In this document: positions 19,450 through 26,956 of the stretch, piece by piece
Numbering within the stretch: the first letter of the stretch is position 1
Layout of the letters: every line of letters starts with the position of its first letter
IMG/VR virus record: IMGVR_UViG_3300032236_000382
Span: 1 to 39,493 of that record
Origin: a virus
Reading direction: 5' to 3' (one strand)
Length of the DNA: 39,493 bases
Translations under genes and position numbers: made by a program
The notes under the pieces: model-generated
What the model was told of the DNA's origin: nothing
Database searches by the model: none
The model's input: the letters and a program-made list of their open reading frames with translations, nothing else

Positions 19450-20859
19450 TTATATCGCGTATCTAATAATAACAACACCTGAACCGCCGTTGCCGCCGGG
19501 ATTAGCGGTTGCGTTGGAATCATTTGTTCCAGCACCTCCGCCGCCACTTCCTGTATTTGAAGTTCCAGCAACGCCAGCATTACCAGAATGGTTAACTCCA
19601 CCGTTACCTTGAGAGTTTCCACCAGCACCGCCGCCTCCAGAACCACCTGCGCCACCTACGCGAGAGTTGCTTCCAGAACCACCAGTACCACCACCACCTC
19701 CGCCAGCAATGTATCCGCTAACGCCAAGTCCAGTTGTAGATAAAGCAGTTGAAAGCCAAGTTGCATTAGTGTATGTATTTACACCAGCACCACCAGCACC
19801 GCCAGCACTTCCTGATGGAGCATTACTTCCAGCCGCACCAGCACCGCCACCTCCACCGCCTAGGTAGTTTGCGCCAGAACTTGTACCAACTCCGCCAGCA
19901 TTACCTTGACCTGAAGTGCCGCTTCCTGCGCTTTGTGAATAGTTACCGCCACCACCAGAACCACCAGATGCTCCGGGATAAGTCCCAATATTTACTTGTG
20001 AACCAACGCCACCACCGACTGATGCGGTCAATGAAGCAAATTGTGAATTAACGCCATTTGTGCCGCTATCTGTTCCCGCAGGAGAGCCAGTTCCACCAGC
20101 ACCAACAGTTACAGTTTGTGCAGTATTAGCGGCAAGTGATTGAGATGCAAAACCAAGCACACCGCCAGCACCGCCACCACCGCCCGCAAAGTTACCACCT
20201 CCGCCTCCGCCTGCTACCTGCAAGATGTCACAAGACAGTGCCTTGTTAGGTGTGAACGAGCCAGAAGCCAAGAACGCGTGATACCAATACGTTCCATCGG
20301 TTTGAATAATATCTCCGCCAGAAGCGTAAGGAGCGATGACTGGGGTTGTTCCTACTGCGGCTAGTCCGTAGAGAGAGAAGGTGCAATATTGAACCATTGT
20401 TCCACCGCTACCTGAATACAAAGTAACAGAAGTAATTGCGGCGTTGTTAGACCAAAGCCCCGCAGTTAATTCAGAATAAGCGGCAGAGCCATTATTTTCT
20501 GTAACGCTGTCTGCGCTATAAGACTTGTAATTGCCAGAAGTGTAATTAGGAATATAAATTTCTGTATTGGAAAATGTATTTGCGGTGTAACTTGTTCCTT
20601 CGTATGTGCCAACAAACTTGGCTTGAGAATAAGAACTTGCCGCGCTACCGCTTCCTTCAAGCACCTTTGCGCTAAATCCAGTAGCAGAACCATTGAAGTT
20701 AATCCAGATGCTATTTGCGCCAAGGGCTTCGCTGGTACGCATCGATGCAACTATCTTCAAATCGGTATAACCCGTTTGTGGAATGTTGTTGAATGTAATA
20801 CTGGAAGCCCCAGCGGCACCTACGGTTACTTTTTCGAGCAAAACATAATTGGCTGCCAT
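19450..20859 (-). CDS. Receptor-binding tail-tip protein with Gly-rich C-terminal domain
   Basis: 469 aa, ATG at 20859 with AAGGAGATATAA. Residues 1-170 form a beta domain (TFNNIPQTGYTDLKIVAS ... NNAAITSVTLYSG ... FSLYGLAA) related to the two following proteins upstream in the operon. Residues about 210-469 are an extreme glycine-rich region (GGGGGGNFAGGGGGAGG, then many GGxGG units), ending in GGSGVVIIRYAI, the usual end of glycine-rich phage adhesins. Such domains fold into packed polyglycine-type helices with variable loops that contact receptors (family knowledge from other adhesins). Likely receptor-binding tip and site of host-range variation. Confidence 0.8.
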   Translation of the reverse strand: MAANYVLLEKVTVGAAGASSITFNNIPQTGYTDLKIVASMRTSEALGANSIWINFNGSATGFSAKVLEGSGSAASSYSQAKFVGTYEGTSYTANTFSNTEIYIPNYTSGNYKSYSADSVTENNGSAAYSELTAGLWSNNAAITSVTLYSGSGGTMVQYCTFSLYGLAAVGTTPVIAPYASGGDIIQTDGTYWYHAFLASGSFTPNKALSCDILQVAGGGGGGNFAGGGGGAGGVLGFASQSLAANTAQTVTVGAGGTGSPAGTDSGTNGVNSQFASLTASVGGGVGSQVNIGTYPGASGGSGGGGNYSQSAGSGTSGQGNAGGVGTSSGANYLGGGGGGAGAAGSNAPSGSAGGAGGAGVNTYTNATWLSTALSTTGLGVSGYIAGGGGGGTGGSGSNSRVGGAGGSGGGGAGGNSQGNGGVNHSGNAGVAGTSNTGSGGGGAGTNDSNATANPGGNGGSGVVIIRYAI

Positions 20860-20869
20860 TTATATCTCC

Positions 20870-21361
20870 TTAAGCCGCTGCGATGCCGTATAGGGTGAAG
20901 GTTGAGCCTACACCAAATGTTGGGCCTTGAAAAATGTCTATTGTAGTAATTGCTGCTGTATTGCGCCAAGTGCCAACAATAGCATCTGTTCCGCTACCAG
21001 CGTTACCAGCACGGGCAAGAACAGTTTTATAAGTTGTAGTGTTGGAATAGTTCATCACATTAATAAATCGAGTTGATGGGTTAGAACCAACAGAACCATA
21101 GTAATCACATAAAATATAAGTCTGGTTAGAATAACGGTTGCTACCTGCGGAACTTCCTGTTCCCCATAAAATAGTATGGCTATAGTTGGAACCGCTATCA
21201 CTATTAAATCTGATAGATAAATCTGCTCCGCCGCTGCCAGCAATAGGCACTGCAACAATAACTAAATCTGTATAGCCTTGCGGAATAGAACTAAAAGTTA
21301 CCGTTGATGCAGTGCTTGCAAGTACCTGCGTCTGCAACGCAACCATTGTATTAGTAGCCAT
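20870..21361 (-). CDS. Tail-tip paralogue, single beta domain
   Basis: 163 aa; start shares a base with the previous stop (TAATG). The protein is one beta domain: FSSIPQGYTDLVIVAVP, LSIRFNSDSGSNYSHTIL, and TWRNTAAITTIDIFQG with end FTLYGIAAA. The same landmarks occur in the genes on both sides, so this is the middle copy of a threefold tandem family. It lacks the Gly-rich extension of the 19450-20859 protein. Probably part of the same tail-tip complex. Confidence 0.75.
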   Translation of the reverse strand: MATNTMVALQTQVLASTASTVTFSSIPQGYTDLVIVAVPIAGSGGADLSIRFNSDSGSNYSHTILWGTGSSAGSNRYSNQTYILCDYYGSVGSNPSTRFINVMNYSNTTTYKTVLARAGNAGSGTDAIVGTWRNTAAITTIDIFQGPTFGVGSTFTLYGIAAA

Positions 21362-21945
21362 TATTTAACTCCGTAAAGGGCGAAGGAGGAATACTGCTGG
21401 AATGAACCGCCTTGCGGATATAAAACCAAAGAAGTAATGGCGTTAGCGTTTCGCCAAGAACCTGATGATAAAAAGATATAACCTGCTCCGTTTGTATCTT
21501 TACCAACTAAAGAACGAGCAGTTTTATATTTGTAAATATTGGCGTAATCAAGAATATCAGTTACAAACACGCCATATGTATTTGCGGTTTCAGAACTCAT
21601 TGGAATAACACCGTAAGCAATCATAATATTTGTAGTTAATTCGTTACCCGAGGTTGCTGATGAACCATCGCCAACAATGTAGTGTTCCGAATAATTGCTG
21701 GCAGTATCTCCGTTAAATTGCATACGAAGGTTTTGCTCTGCGCCCGGGCCTGATGTTGTTGTATTTCTAGCAATGCCGCGAATCTGCAAATGCGTATATC
21801 CCGTAGGAATACCAGCAAAAGTTACAGAGGCTAATCCACCGCTAGGTACAATAACAGTGCCAAGGGCATCATATGCCCCAACGATAGGTGCAGATAAATG
21901 CCCAGACTTACCCGAGGCAAATACTCCAGTAAGTAAAGGACTCAT
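21361..21945 (-). CDS. Tail-tip paralogue with extra N-terminal extension
   Basis: 194 aa; TAATG-coupled on both sides. Residues about 1-35 (SPLLTGVFASGKSGHLSAPIVGAYD) are unique; then VTFAGIPTGYTHLQIRGIAR, NLRMQFNGDTASNYSEHYIVGDGSSA, SWRNANAITSLVLYPQ and FALYGVK follow the same pattern as its two neighbours. The extension could anchor the trimer to the tail. Third member of the tandem family. Confidence 0.75.
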   Translation of the reverse strand: MSPLLTGVFASGKSGHLSAPIVGAYDALGTVIVPSGGLASVTFAGIPTGYTHLQIRGIARNTTTSGPGAEQNLRMQFNGDTASNYSEHYIVGDGSSATSGNELTTNIMIAYGVIPMSSETANTYGVFVTDILDYANIYKYKTARSLVGKDTNGAGYIFLSSGSWRNANAITSLVLYPQGGSFQQYSSFALYGVK

Positions 21946-22403
21946 TAAACAATGTCCCCCACGATGGTGAACGTGTTGCTCGCAGTGCAGATTACTTGTG
22001 CTCCTGCATTGATAACACGAATCTTAGGAGAAGATGTGGTAGCACCTGTAGATGTAATAGTTACTCCTGAGCCTTGGGTAAAGGTAACCTGACCAGCACC
22101 TGTCTGGAGAACAGTAATGATGTCACCAGCAGAGAAAACTGATGGTGGCACGGTTACGGTTACAGCAGAAGCACCAGTAGATGTGACTACGTTATCAGCA
22201 TCTGTCAGTGCTAGGGTGTAGGCAGTACCTGAAGTGGTCGCAAGTGTCGGACGTTGCTTGCCCATAGGTACTCCACCAGCGGTGGCTCCATCATGAACGA
22301 CGACAACATTCTTGGTGGTGTCAACTGTAAGTTCTCCAGCCAACCCTGTAAATGAAGTATGTGCAGCAGTTGTACCTCTGCGGCGTTGGTAAGCGAAACT
22401 CAT
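21945..22403 (-). CDS. Mtd-N-like fibre-associated protein
   Basis: 152 aa from the ATG at 22403, in an ATGA overlap with the preceding stop; the longer TTG start (22418) is less likely. Residues about 6-45 (RRRGTTAAHTSFTGLAGELTVDTTKNVVVVHDG) match the N-terminal domain of major tropism determinant-type proteins, which form trimeric bases of receptor-binding proteins. The rest is beta-rich (VTVTVPPSVFSAGDIITVLQ, GSGVTITST). No reverse transcriptase or variable repeat is present, so no diversity-generating element is claimed. Part of the tail fibre group. Confidence 0.75.
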   Translation of the reverse strand: MSFAYQRRRGTTAAHTSFTGLAGELTVDTTKNVVVVHDGATAGGVPMGKQRPTLATTSGTAYTLALTDADNVVTSTGASAVTVTVPPSVFSAGDIITVLQTGAGQVTFTQGSGVTITSTGATTSSPKIRVINAGAQVICTASNTFTIVGDIV

Positions 22404-23821
22404 GGTACGGTTCCCCAATCAGTTGAGATAGATGTTGTAGATGTCCACGAAGCAGTGGTTCCGTTCGTGGTTAGGTACTTGCCACTGTTACCCGTCTGAG
22501 ACGGGATAAAGCTGGCTGCAGTCGTGGCACTGGCAGCAGCAGAAGTTGCGGATGTAGCAGCGGAAGCGGCTGAGGTAGCCGCTGCAGTAGCAGAAGCAGC
22601 AGCTGCGGTTGCAGATGCAGCAGCACTTGTTGCACTGGTTGCTGCAGCAGTCTGGCTTGTTAGCGCAGATGAAGCCGAAGTAGAAGCTGAGGCTGCTGAT
22701 GTAGCAGCTGCTGCCTGTACCGTAGCAATGTTAATGTAGGTAGAGGTTGTGGTATCAGGGTCAGTGATAGCACCCATATCACGAACCAAGCCTGAGCCAG
22801 TCTGTCCGGTGATAGCCGTGAAAGAAGCGGCAGCAGAAGTAGCACTTGTGGCAGCGGATGTAGCACTTGTTGCGGCTGAAGCAGCACTGGTAGCAGCATT
22901 GTTTGCTGCTGTAGTGATGGTAGCCACAGAAGCAGCAGCCGTAGTAGCCGAAGCCGCTGCTGAGGTAGCAGAGGTGGCTGCACTGGCAGCTGAGGTAGAT
23001 GCTGAGTTGGCTGAGGTTAGGGCGTTAGCGGCCTGTGTAGTGGCCGTAGAGGCACTGTTAGAGGCTGTCGTAGCAGATGCAGCAGCAGATGTGGCTGAGG
23101 TTGCAGCGGCGCTCGCAGAGGCTGCAGCGGCCGAAGTGGCAGCGGCCGAACTAGCGGCTGATGTGGCAGCAGAGCTGGCTGATGTAGCGGCTGAAGATGC
23201 TGATGTGCCTGCAGCAGTAGCTGAAGCAGCAGCTGAAGTAGCTGAGGTAGCAGCAGCAGTAGCCGAAACAGATGCGCTGGTAGCAGATGTTGCAGCAGCA
23301 GCAGCGTTGGCTGCACCTGTGGAGATGTTGCCATCTACATAGTACTTAGTGGCTGCGTCCTGTGCGTTGGTAGGGTTAGCCATGCCTGTGATGGCAAAGC
23401 CACCAGCAGCCAGAGCTGAACCTAAAGTTTTGTTCGAGATAGTCTGAGCATCGGTATCACCAATGACGTTACCTGTTAGCCCATGCACACCAGCACTAGC
23501 ATTGATGTGGAGGTTGGCTTCACGGAAGTCACGACCGATAGCCATGTGGCGGATGACCGCACCGGCTGAGTGGTCTACTGCAGATGAACCATCAGAGCCA
23601 CGGGTGACTGTGATAGTGGTGGAGCTAGACGAGGTGACATCTAAGATTTCTTCAAGTGCTGTATCTGGGTCGATGACCACAGTAAATGTTTGACCAGCGG
23701 ATAGTGTGATGCCGGGCATCAAGGTAGCAGCAGAGGCAACGGGTAGCACCGTTGCTCCTGAAGTTACAGAGCCAGTGAGTGTGGTCTGTTGAGACCGGGA
23801 AGTATACTTACGAGTTGTCAT
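22400..23821 (-). CDS. Tail fibre with long Ala/Ser/Thr repeat
   Basis: 473 aa. Residues 15-92 are a beta module (SGATVLPVASAATLMPGITL ... ITVTRGSDGSSAVDHSAGAVI) also met in the connector; 95-165 holds HGLTGNVIGDTDAQTISNKTL, usual in fibre proteins. From about 169 to 445 comes a low-complexity repeat of Ala/Ser/Thr units (of the SAATSATSAA type), broken once by TGQTGSGLVRDMGAITDPDT (about 325-360). Such repeats form long coiled or beta-helical shafts in side-tail fibres. The end (GKYLTTNGTTASWTS) is a small globular cap. The Mtd-N-like protein and the tail-tip family are translated after it. Confidence 0.82.
   Translation of the reverse strand: MTTRKYTSRSQQTTLTGSVTSGATVLPVASAATLMPGITLSAGQTFTVVIDPDTALEEILDVTSSSSTTITVTRGSDGSSAVDHSAGAVIRHMAIGRDFREANLHINASAGVHGLTGNVIGDTDAQTISNKTLGSALAAGGFAITGMANPTNAQDAATKYYVDGNISTGAANAAAAATSATSASVSATAAATSATSAAASATAAGTSASSAATSASSAATSAASSAAATSAAAASASAAATSATSAAASATTASNSASTATTQAANALTSANSASTSAASAATSATSAAASATTAAASVATITTAANNAATSAASAATSATSAATSATSAAASFTAITGQTGSGLVRDMGAITDPDTTTSTYINIATVQAAAATSAASASTSASSALTSQTAAATSATSAAASATAAAASATAAATSAASAATSATSAAASATTAASFIPSQTGNSGKYLTTNGTTASWTSTTSISTDWGTVP
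22474..23317 (-). repeat. Ala/Ser/Thr-coding low-complexity region in the tail fibre gene
   Basis: A stretch of about 840 bp whose codons are almost only for Ala, Ser and Thr, in imperfect 7- to 8-codon units with GCA/GCT/AGT/ACT mixing. The opposite strand also stays open with a shadow frame rich in Ala and Val. Copy-number changes here would alter the fibre length. Confidence 0.75.
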
Positions 23822-23829
23822 CTATCGAC

Positions 23830-24753
23830 CTATCGGCTGTAGTGGACGCGGGCTGGGAATTGAAGCTTCTGCTTGAGAGACTCTTCTTCTAAACGGGTTT
23901 GGTACATTTGCATAAGGTTCTTGCTTACGTTGATACCTGTGCCGTATGGACGCTTGCTGTCGTATTCATCAGCCGCTGCTGATGTGATGGACATACGAGC
24001 TGGGTCCATGTAGGAAGTAAGACGTGCTGCCGCTCCGTAGATAAGAACGTCACGCATAGTCGAAGGCAACCCAGTGGTTGCTTCGAAGTTGTCTGACTCT
24101 GAGGTAAAGAGTGAGGGTTGCTTAGCGTAGACACAGTGCACGGTACGGCCGGGTAGGATGTTGTCGTACAAAGAAACAGTACGACTGTAGCCCGGAGTAA
24201 TTCCGTCTGGGTTTGATACTCCCCAGTAGGCTGTGTCGGCTAGTGGGTCCCAACGCCATTGGCGGATAGGGAGCCATTCCTTGGTAGGGCCAACAGTCTG
24301 CCATGCCATGTGCAGAATCTGAATTGCTTCAGATGGAATCTGGTAGGTAGTACGAGATGCAAGGAACGAGAAGTCCACTGAACCTGTAGCAAAGACTTTA
24401 GGATAGACAGCATTGATGGTGTCGTTGATAGCGCGCATGACTGAGATGCGTGGGTAGGTAGGAGTAATCGTTACCTTGGTGTTGACCGCGTGAGCAGCAG
24501 CAGTGGTGCTGTTGTAACCACGCCCATAAGGGGCGATGGTCAAAGTGTTTGACTGGCGGTCATAAGACTCGACCCACATCATCTCGTCTTCAATTTCAAT
24601 AATGCCTTTGCCAATGTTGTTGGTATCACCAACGGACAGGACTAGGTCACCAGAAGTACAAGGCTGGGTCAGGTAGGTAGAGCGGTCTTGACGGTAGGTG
24701 AAACCCTGAATGTCAAGTTGAGTGTCATTGATTAAATCACCAAGGGTTGTCAT
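23830..24753 (-). CDS. Head-tail connector / tail adaptor protein
   Basis: 307 aa; start shares a base with the upstream stop. N-terminal helix (MTTLGDLINDTQLDIQ), residues 25-98 a beta module (TSGDLVLSVGD ... ITPTYPRISV), then a helical body with YQIPSEAIQILHMAWQ, TRTVSLYDNILPGRTV and ALYDNILPGR-like segments ending in a long helix (LMQMYQTRLEEESLKQKL). The layout is that of phage tail adaptor proteins attached below the portal. It lies between the small 25-kb genes and the fibre, in line with this. The precise ring (gp11-like versus other) is inference. Confidence 0.7.
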   Translation of the reverse strand: MTTLGDLINDTQLDIQGFTYRQDRSTYLTQPCTSGDLVLSVGDTNNIGKGIIEIEDEMMWVESYDRQSNTLTIAPYGRGYNSTTAAAHAVNTKVTITPTYPRISVMRAINDTINAVYPKVFATGSVDFSFLASRTTYQIPSEAIQILHMAWQTVGPTKEWLPIRQWRWDPLADTAYWGVSNPDGITPGYSRTVSLYDNILPGRTVHCVYAKQPSLFTSESDNFEATTGLPSTMRDVLIYGAAARLTSYMDPARMSITSAAADEYDSKRPYGTGINVSKNLMQMYQTRLEEESLKQKLQFPARVHYSR

Positions 24754-25091
24754 TAGGTATGGATAGTCCTTAATGCGGTGACCGCCTCGACGTTTTCGCT
24801 ACGCTTAGTTGAGGTAGCAGCAATGGTATTGATAGCGTCAATAGATTCCTGAAAGGCAGGAGGTTGACGGGTAGAACTAATCTTGTAGTTCAGCGATGCG
24901 TTGATGGCTGTGCCGGCTGGGGCACCAGTCCACTTGTTGCATGCTGCTTGAATATCTAAATACTTATCAAGGGTTGGGTAGCTGTTGCCACCATTGGCTA
25001 GACGATTGAACTCGTCAATGATGGTAGAGCCGGGATAGCCGTAGAGTGTAAACGAAACGCCATTCAATACAACGCTGCCATAGGTAGCCAT
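24753..25091 (-). CDS. Small head-tail junction-region protein
   Basis: 112 aa from the ATG at 25091, which shares a base with the preceding stop (TAATG); the GTG further upstream is rejected because it would overlap more. Sequence: ATYGSVVLNGVSFTLYGYPG, then IIDEFNRLANGGNSYPTL and a helical part (ALNYKISSTRQPPAFQESID). No recognised family. Its size and position next to the connector suggest a head-tail completion or tail protein. Coupled to the connector gene. Confidence 0.7.
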   Translation of the reverse strand: MATYGSVVLNGVSFTLYGYPGSTIIDEFNRLANGGNSYPTLDKYLDIQAACNKWTGAPAGTAINASLNYKISSTRQPPAFQESIDAINTIAATSTKRSENVEAVTALRTIHT

Positions 25092-25354
25092 TACCACTTC
25101 ACCTTATCTGCCCAGTATGCTGCGCTCATCTTGCCCTTGGAGATGTTCGCCGCATGGCGAGCCTTGAATGATTTCTGTCGTGCTGTAGGTTGATGGTCTC
25201 CAGTCACGCCTTGCTGACCAAAGCGAATAGTCTTCACTTGGTCACCCGACTTGGCCACAACAACGTGGCTCTTGGTAGGGTGGCTAGGTGTACGCTTAGG
25301 CTTGTTATAGCCTGATACGCCTGCCCGCTTGAGGCGTGGGTCTGGAGAGGTCAT
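25091..25354 (-). CDS. Basic DUF6321-type phage protein
   Basis: 87 aa, ATG at 25354 right after the upstream gene. DPRLKRAGVSGYNKPKRTP, KSHVVVAKSGDQVKTIRFGQQGV and KARHAANISKGKMSAAYWAD form a well-marked pattern shared by proteins of cyanophages and other aquatic tailed phages, where the function is unknown. Strongly basic. It lies among other small basic proteins between capsid and connector, so a virion-associated or DNA-bound role is likely. Confidence 0.82.
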   Translation of the reverse strand: MTSPDPRLKRAGVSGYNKPKRTPSHPTKSHVVVAKSGDQVKTIRFGQQGVTGDHQPTARQKSFKARHAANISKGKMSAAYWADKVKW

Positions 25355-25355
25355 C

Positions 25356-25535
25356 TTACTTTCCGCCTTTTTTCTGTGGCATTGCCACTTTCTTTAGGTT
25401 TGGATTCTTTGCCTTAGCAGCAGGTGAAGCAGCACGTGTAGATGCTGCAAGGATTGCTCCTGCATTCTTCATAGGAATGCCCTGCTTCTTAGCGATATTC
25501 TTTTGGGCGGCCGCGAAGCCCATGCCCTTTGCCAT
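25356..25535 (-). CDS. Small Lys/Ala-rich basic protein
   Basis: 59 aa, ATG at 25535 sharing a base with the upstream stop. The sequence (MAKGMGFAAAQKNIAKKQG, then AGAILAASTRAASPAAKAK and a KK-rich end) is of a type seen in aquatic phages. Highly basic and without Cys, it might bind DNA in the head or act as an assembly tag. No established function. Confidence 0.72.
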   Translation of the reverse strand: MAKGMGFAAAQKNIAKKQGIPMKNAGAILAASTRAASPAAKAKNPNLKKVAMPQKKGGK

Positions 25536-25732
25536 TACTTGTTACGTCCAGCTTCAGGTGCAACGTATACACCTTGAATTACTTCAGAAGGACCCTTGCC
25601 TGTTACGCCTGTGCGTACAGCTTGAACGGGTGCTTGAGCTGGAGCAACGCCTCCGAAGAAATCTGCGGAGTTTACTGAAGAGTAATCCTTAGCGGCTGTA
25701 CGCTGCTTTGGATTCATCATGTCGTTTGCCAT
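25535..25732 (-). CDS. Small late protein
   Basis: 65 aa, ATG at 25732 after AAAGGAAAATA. Sequence MANDMMNPKQRTAAKDYSS, then a Gly/Ala/Val-rich middle (FFGGVAPAQAPVQAVRTG) and GPSEVIQGVYVAPEAGRN. No motif recognised. One of five mini-genes in tandem between the Zn-ribbon protein and the DUF6321-type gene. Confidence 0.65.
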   Translation of the reverse strand: MANDMMNPKQRTAAKDYSSVNSADFFGGVAPAQAPVQAVRTGVTGKGPSEVIQGVYVAPEAGRNK

Positions 25733-25734
25733 TT

Positions 25735-25878
25735 TTATTTTCCTTTACCATATGGGGTTGGAACGTCGAAGCCTTTGATGATTGAGGCATCTTGACCCGG
25801 CGCAACTCTGACTGGTGCCTTGATGGTGACAGCGGTTTCGTTGTCGCAACCGCAACCGTCTACTGCATTAACGCACAT
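25735..25878 (-). CDS. Small Cys-containing late protein ending GKGK
   Basis: 47 aa, ATG at 25878. N-terminus MCVNAVDGCGCDNE puts three Cys in the first 11 residues; the rest is a beta-type stretch (AVTIKAPVRVAPGQDASII) ending PYGKGK. Upstream AAGGAAAG acts as Shine-Dalgarno sequence. The neighbour upstream has the same plan (Cys at start, GKGK at the end). Metal binding or disulfide/thioether linkage inside a virion is possible. Confidence 0.6.
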   Translation of the reverse strand: MCVNAVDGCGCDNETAVTIKAPVRVAPGQDASIIKGFDVPTPYGKGK

Positions 25879-25879
25879 A

Positions 25880-25996
25880 TTACTTTCCTTTTCCTGTTGC
25901 CTTACCGACGCTGCCTTGGTCCTTCGAGATACGTGAATTATCTGAAGCAGTGGTGCGTGGATTAGCTCCTGCTGTACATCCGCATGATGCGCACAT
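25880..25996 (-). CDS. 38-aa Cys-containing late mini-protein ending GKGK
   Basis: ATG at 25996, stop at 25880-25882, one base before the next ATG. It begins MCASCGCTAGANP (three Cys within seven residues) and ends GKATGKGK. The close match in layout with the next gene (MC...CGC and GKGK) suggests duplication. Too short to fold without metal or partner. Translated in a tight run; function unknown. Confidence 0.55.
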   Translation of the reverse strand: MCASCGCTAGANPRTTASDNSRISKDQGSVGKATGKGK

Positions 25997-25997
25997 A

Positions 25998-26171
25998 TTA
26001 CTTACCAGCTTTCTTAATACGGCTCGCAAGAGCCTTGTCCATTTTCATGTCTGCCTTAGCACTTGGCTTCTTGGCATCCATCTTCTTATCTGCTTTCTTG
26101 AAGGCAGCCTTCTGTGCAGGCTTCATACCCTTCATTACTGCCTTGTCCTGCTTAGCATCGTTATATGCCAT
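25998..26171 (-). CDS. Small Lys/Ala-rich basic protein
   Basis: 57 aa, ATG at 26171 sharing a base with the preceding stop. Nearly all Lys, Ala, Met and Asp: MAYNDAKQDKAVMKGMKPAQ and KKADKKMDAKKPSAKADMKM, ending IKKAGK. Likely a helical or disordered nucleic-acid-binding peptide. It has the same late setting as the basic 59-aa protein, but not obviously the same sequence. Confidence 0.68.
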   Translation of the reverse strand: MAYNDAKQDKAVMKGMKPAQKAAFKKADKKMDAKKPSAKADMKMDKALASRIKKAGK

Positions 26172-26659
26172 TAGACTGCTCCTACTTCCTTCATAACTTC
26201 TGCTGTTGCTTTATTGATTACTCCAGCCTTTGGCATAGTGCCACCGTCATAAGGTTTGTTGAGAACTTCTGAGGCTTGGTATGCCTTTTCTATAGCAGCT
26301 CGATTAGTTCCCTCCGGTTGGATACCATCCGCACGGGCTTGCTTATAGAAATCTAATTCAGCATTCCACTTCTTCTGAGTGGTACCTGATGCCACCACAT
26401 CACTGCGGGCATCTCCTGCATTCAGCTCAAGAGTTTTAATCTTGCAACCAAAGCAGATGCAGTCATCCATACCGGTGTGGTCTGGATTGCTGGCTACTTC
26501 ACCGAAGTCTGGCCAGCGTGTATCTGAGCGAGCATCGCATCGGGTACACCCGTAATACTCAGGCTCATAGGTAAAGAGATTGACATTCACTAACTTAGTG
26601 ATGTGACCCTCAAGGTCACACTTACTCTGAGAAGATGTAGTTTCCGTATCCTGCTGCAA
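26171..26659 (-). CDS. Zinc-ribbon late protein
   Basis: 162 aa, with TTG start at 26659 after GGACGGAA; the start overlaps the end of the upstream gene. SKCDLEGHITKLV, YYGCTRCDARSDTRW and DDCICFGCKIKTLEL make two Cys pairs for zinc. The C-terminal half is helical (KKWNAELDFYKQARADG, NRAAIEKAYQASEVL). Proteins with the CDLEGH...GCTRC pattern occur in the capsid region of actinophages; function unknown, perhaps head-tail joining. Confidence 0.7.
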   Translation of the reverse strand: MQQDTETTSSQSKCDLEGHITKLVNVNLFTYEPEYYGCTRCDARSDTRWPDFGEVASNPDHTGMDDCICFGCKIKTLELNAGDARSDVVASGTTQKKWNAELDFYKQARADGIQPEGTNRAAIEKAYQASEVLNKPYDGGTMPKAGVINKATAEVMKEVGAV

Positions 26660-26888
26660 TTAGTTCCGTCCTTTGCTGAGGTGTAATGTAGTTCTTGTAG
26701 CCACCATAGAAGACATAGCCCGGGTCAGCTGCGGCTGTCTGGTCTTCGGTTGGGTAGCGAATCTCGTACCACTTACCTGCCTGCCGGTAGACTGTGATGC
26801 CACGGTTAAGGCGGAAGCGGATGAAGAGACGTCCACCACCTGCTGGTCCTTCAGAGGTAGTAGGAGTTGTGAAGTAATACTTAGTCAT
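26622..26888 (-). CDS. Small head-region protein
   Basis: 88 aa from the ATG at 26888, with AAGGAG seven bases upstream; the longer frame from 26915 has no signal. Sequence MTKYYFTTPTTSEGPAGGGRLFIRFRLNRG then VYRQAGKWYEIRYPTEDQTAAADPGYVFYGG and an AGYGNYI end. This pattern recurs behind capsid genes in actinophages. Possible head completion or decoration protein; no direct proof. Confidence 0.72.
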   Translation of the reverse strand: MTKYYFTTPTTSEGPAGGGRLFIRFRLNRGITVYRQAGKWYEIRYPTEDQTAAADPGYVFYGGYKNYITPQQRTELIAAGYGNYIFSE

Positions 26889-26917
26889 GTCACTCCTTAA
26901 TAGTGGACTTACCATAA

Positions 26918-26939
26918 GGCAGGGGGATTTACCCCTGCC
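26918..26939 (-). terminator. Hairpin just after the major capsid gene
   Basis: On the minus strand GGCAGGGG / CCCCTGCC with a six-base loop, 18 bases past the capsid stop. It is a strong 8-bp GC stem but followed by TTATGG, without a proper T-run. It more likely slows decay of the abundant capsid mRNA or gives partial termination, setting a higher capsid level than the downstream genes. Confidence 0.6.
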
Positions 26940-26956
26940 CTACAGTCAATTAACTA

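Noticed and set aside
21945-22418. Diversity-generating retroelement linked to the Mtd-N-like protein
   Set aside because: No reverse transcriptase, template repeat or variable repeat was found; only the N-terminal domain resembles Mtd.
22524-23342. Long plus-strand frames (197 aa, 71 aa) opposite the tail fibre gene
   Set aside because: They are antisense translations of the Ala/Ser/Thr repeat, made only of Ala/Val/Glu units, with no start signal.
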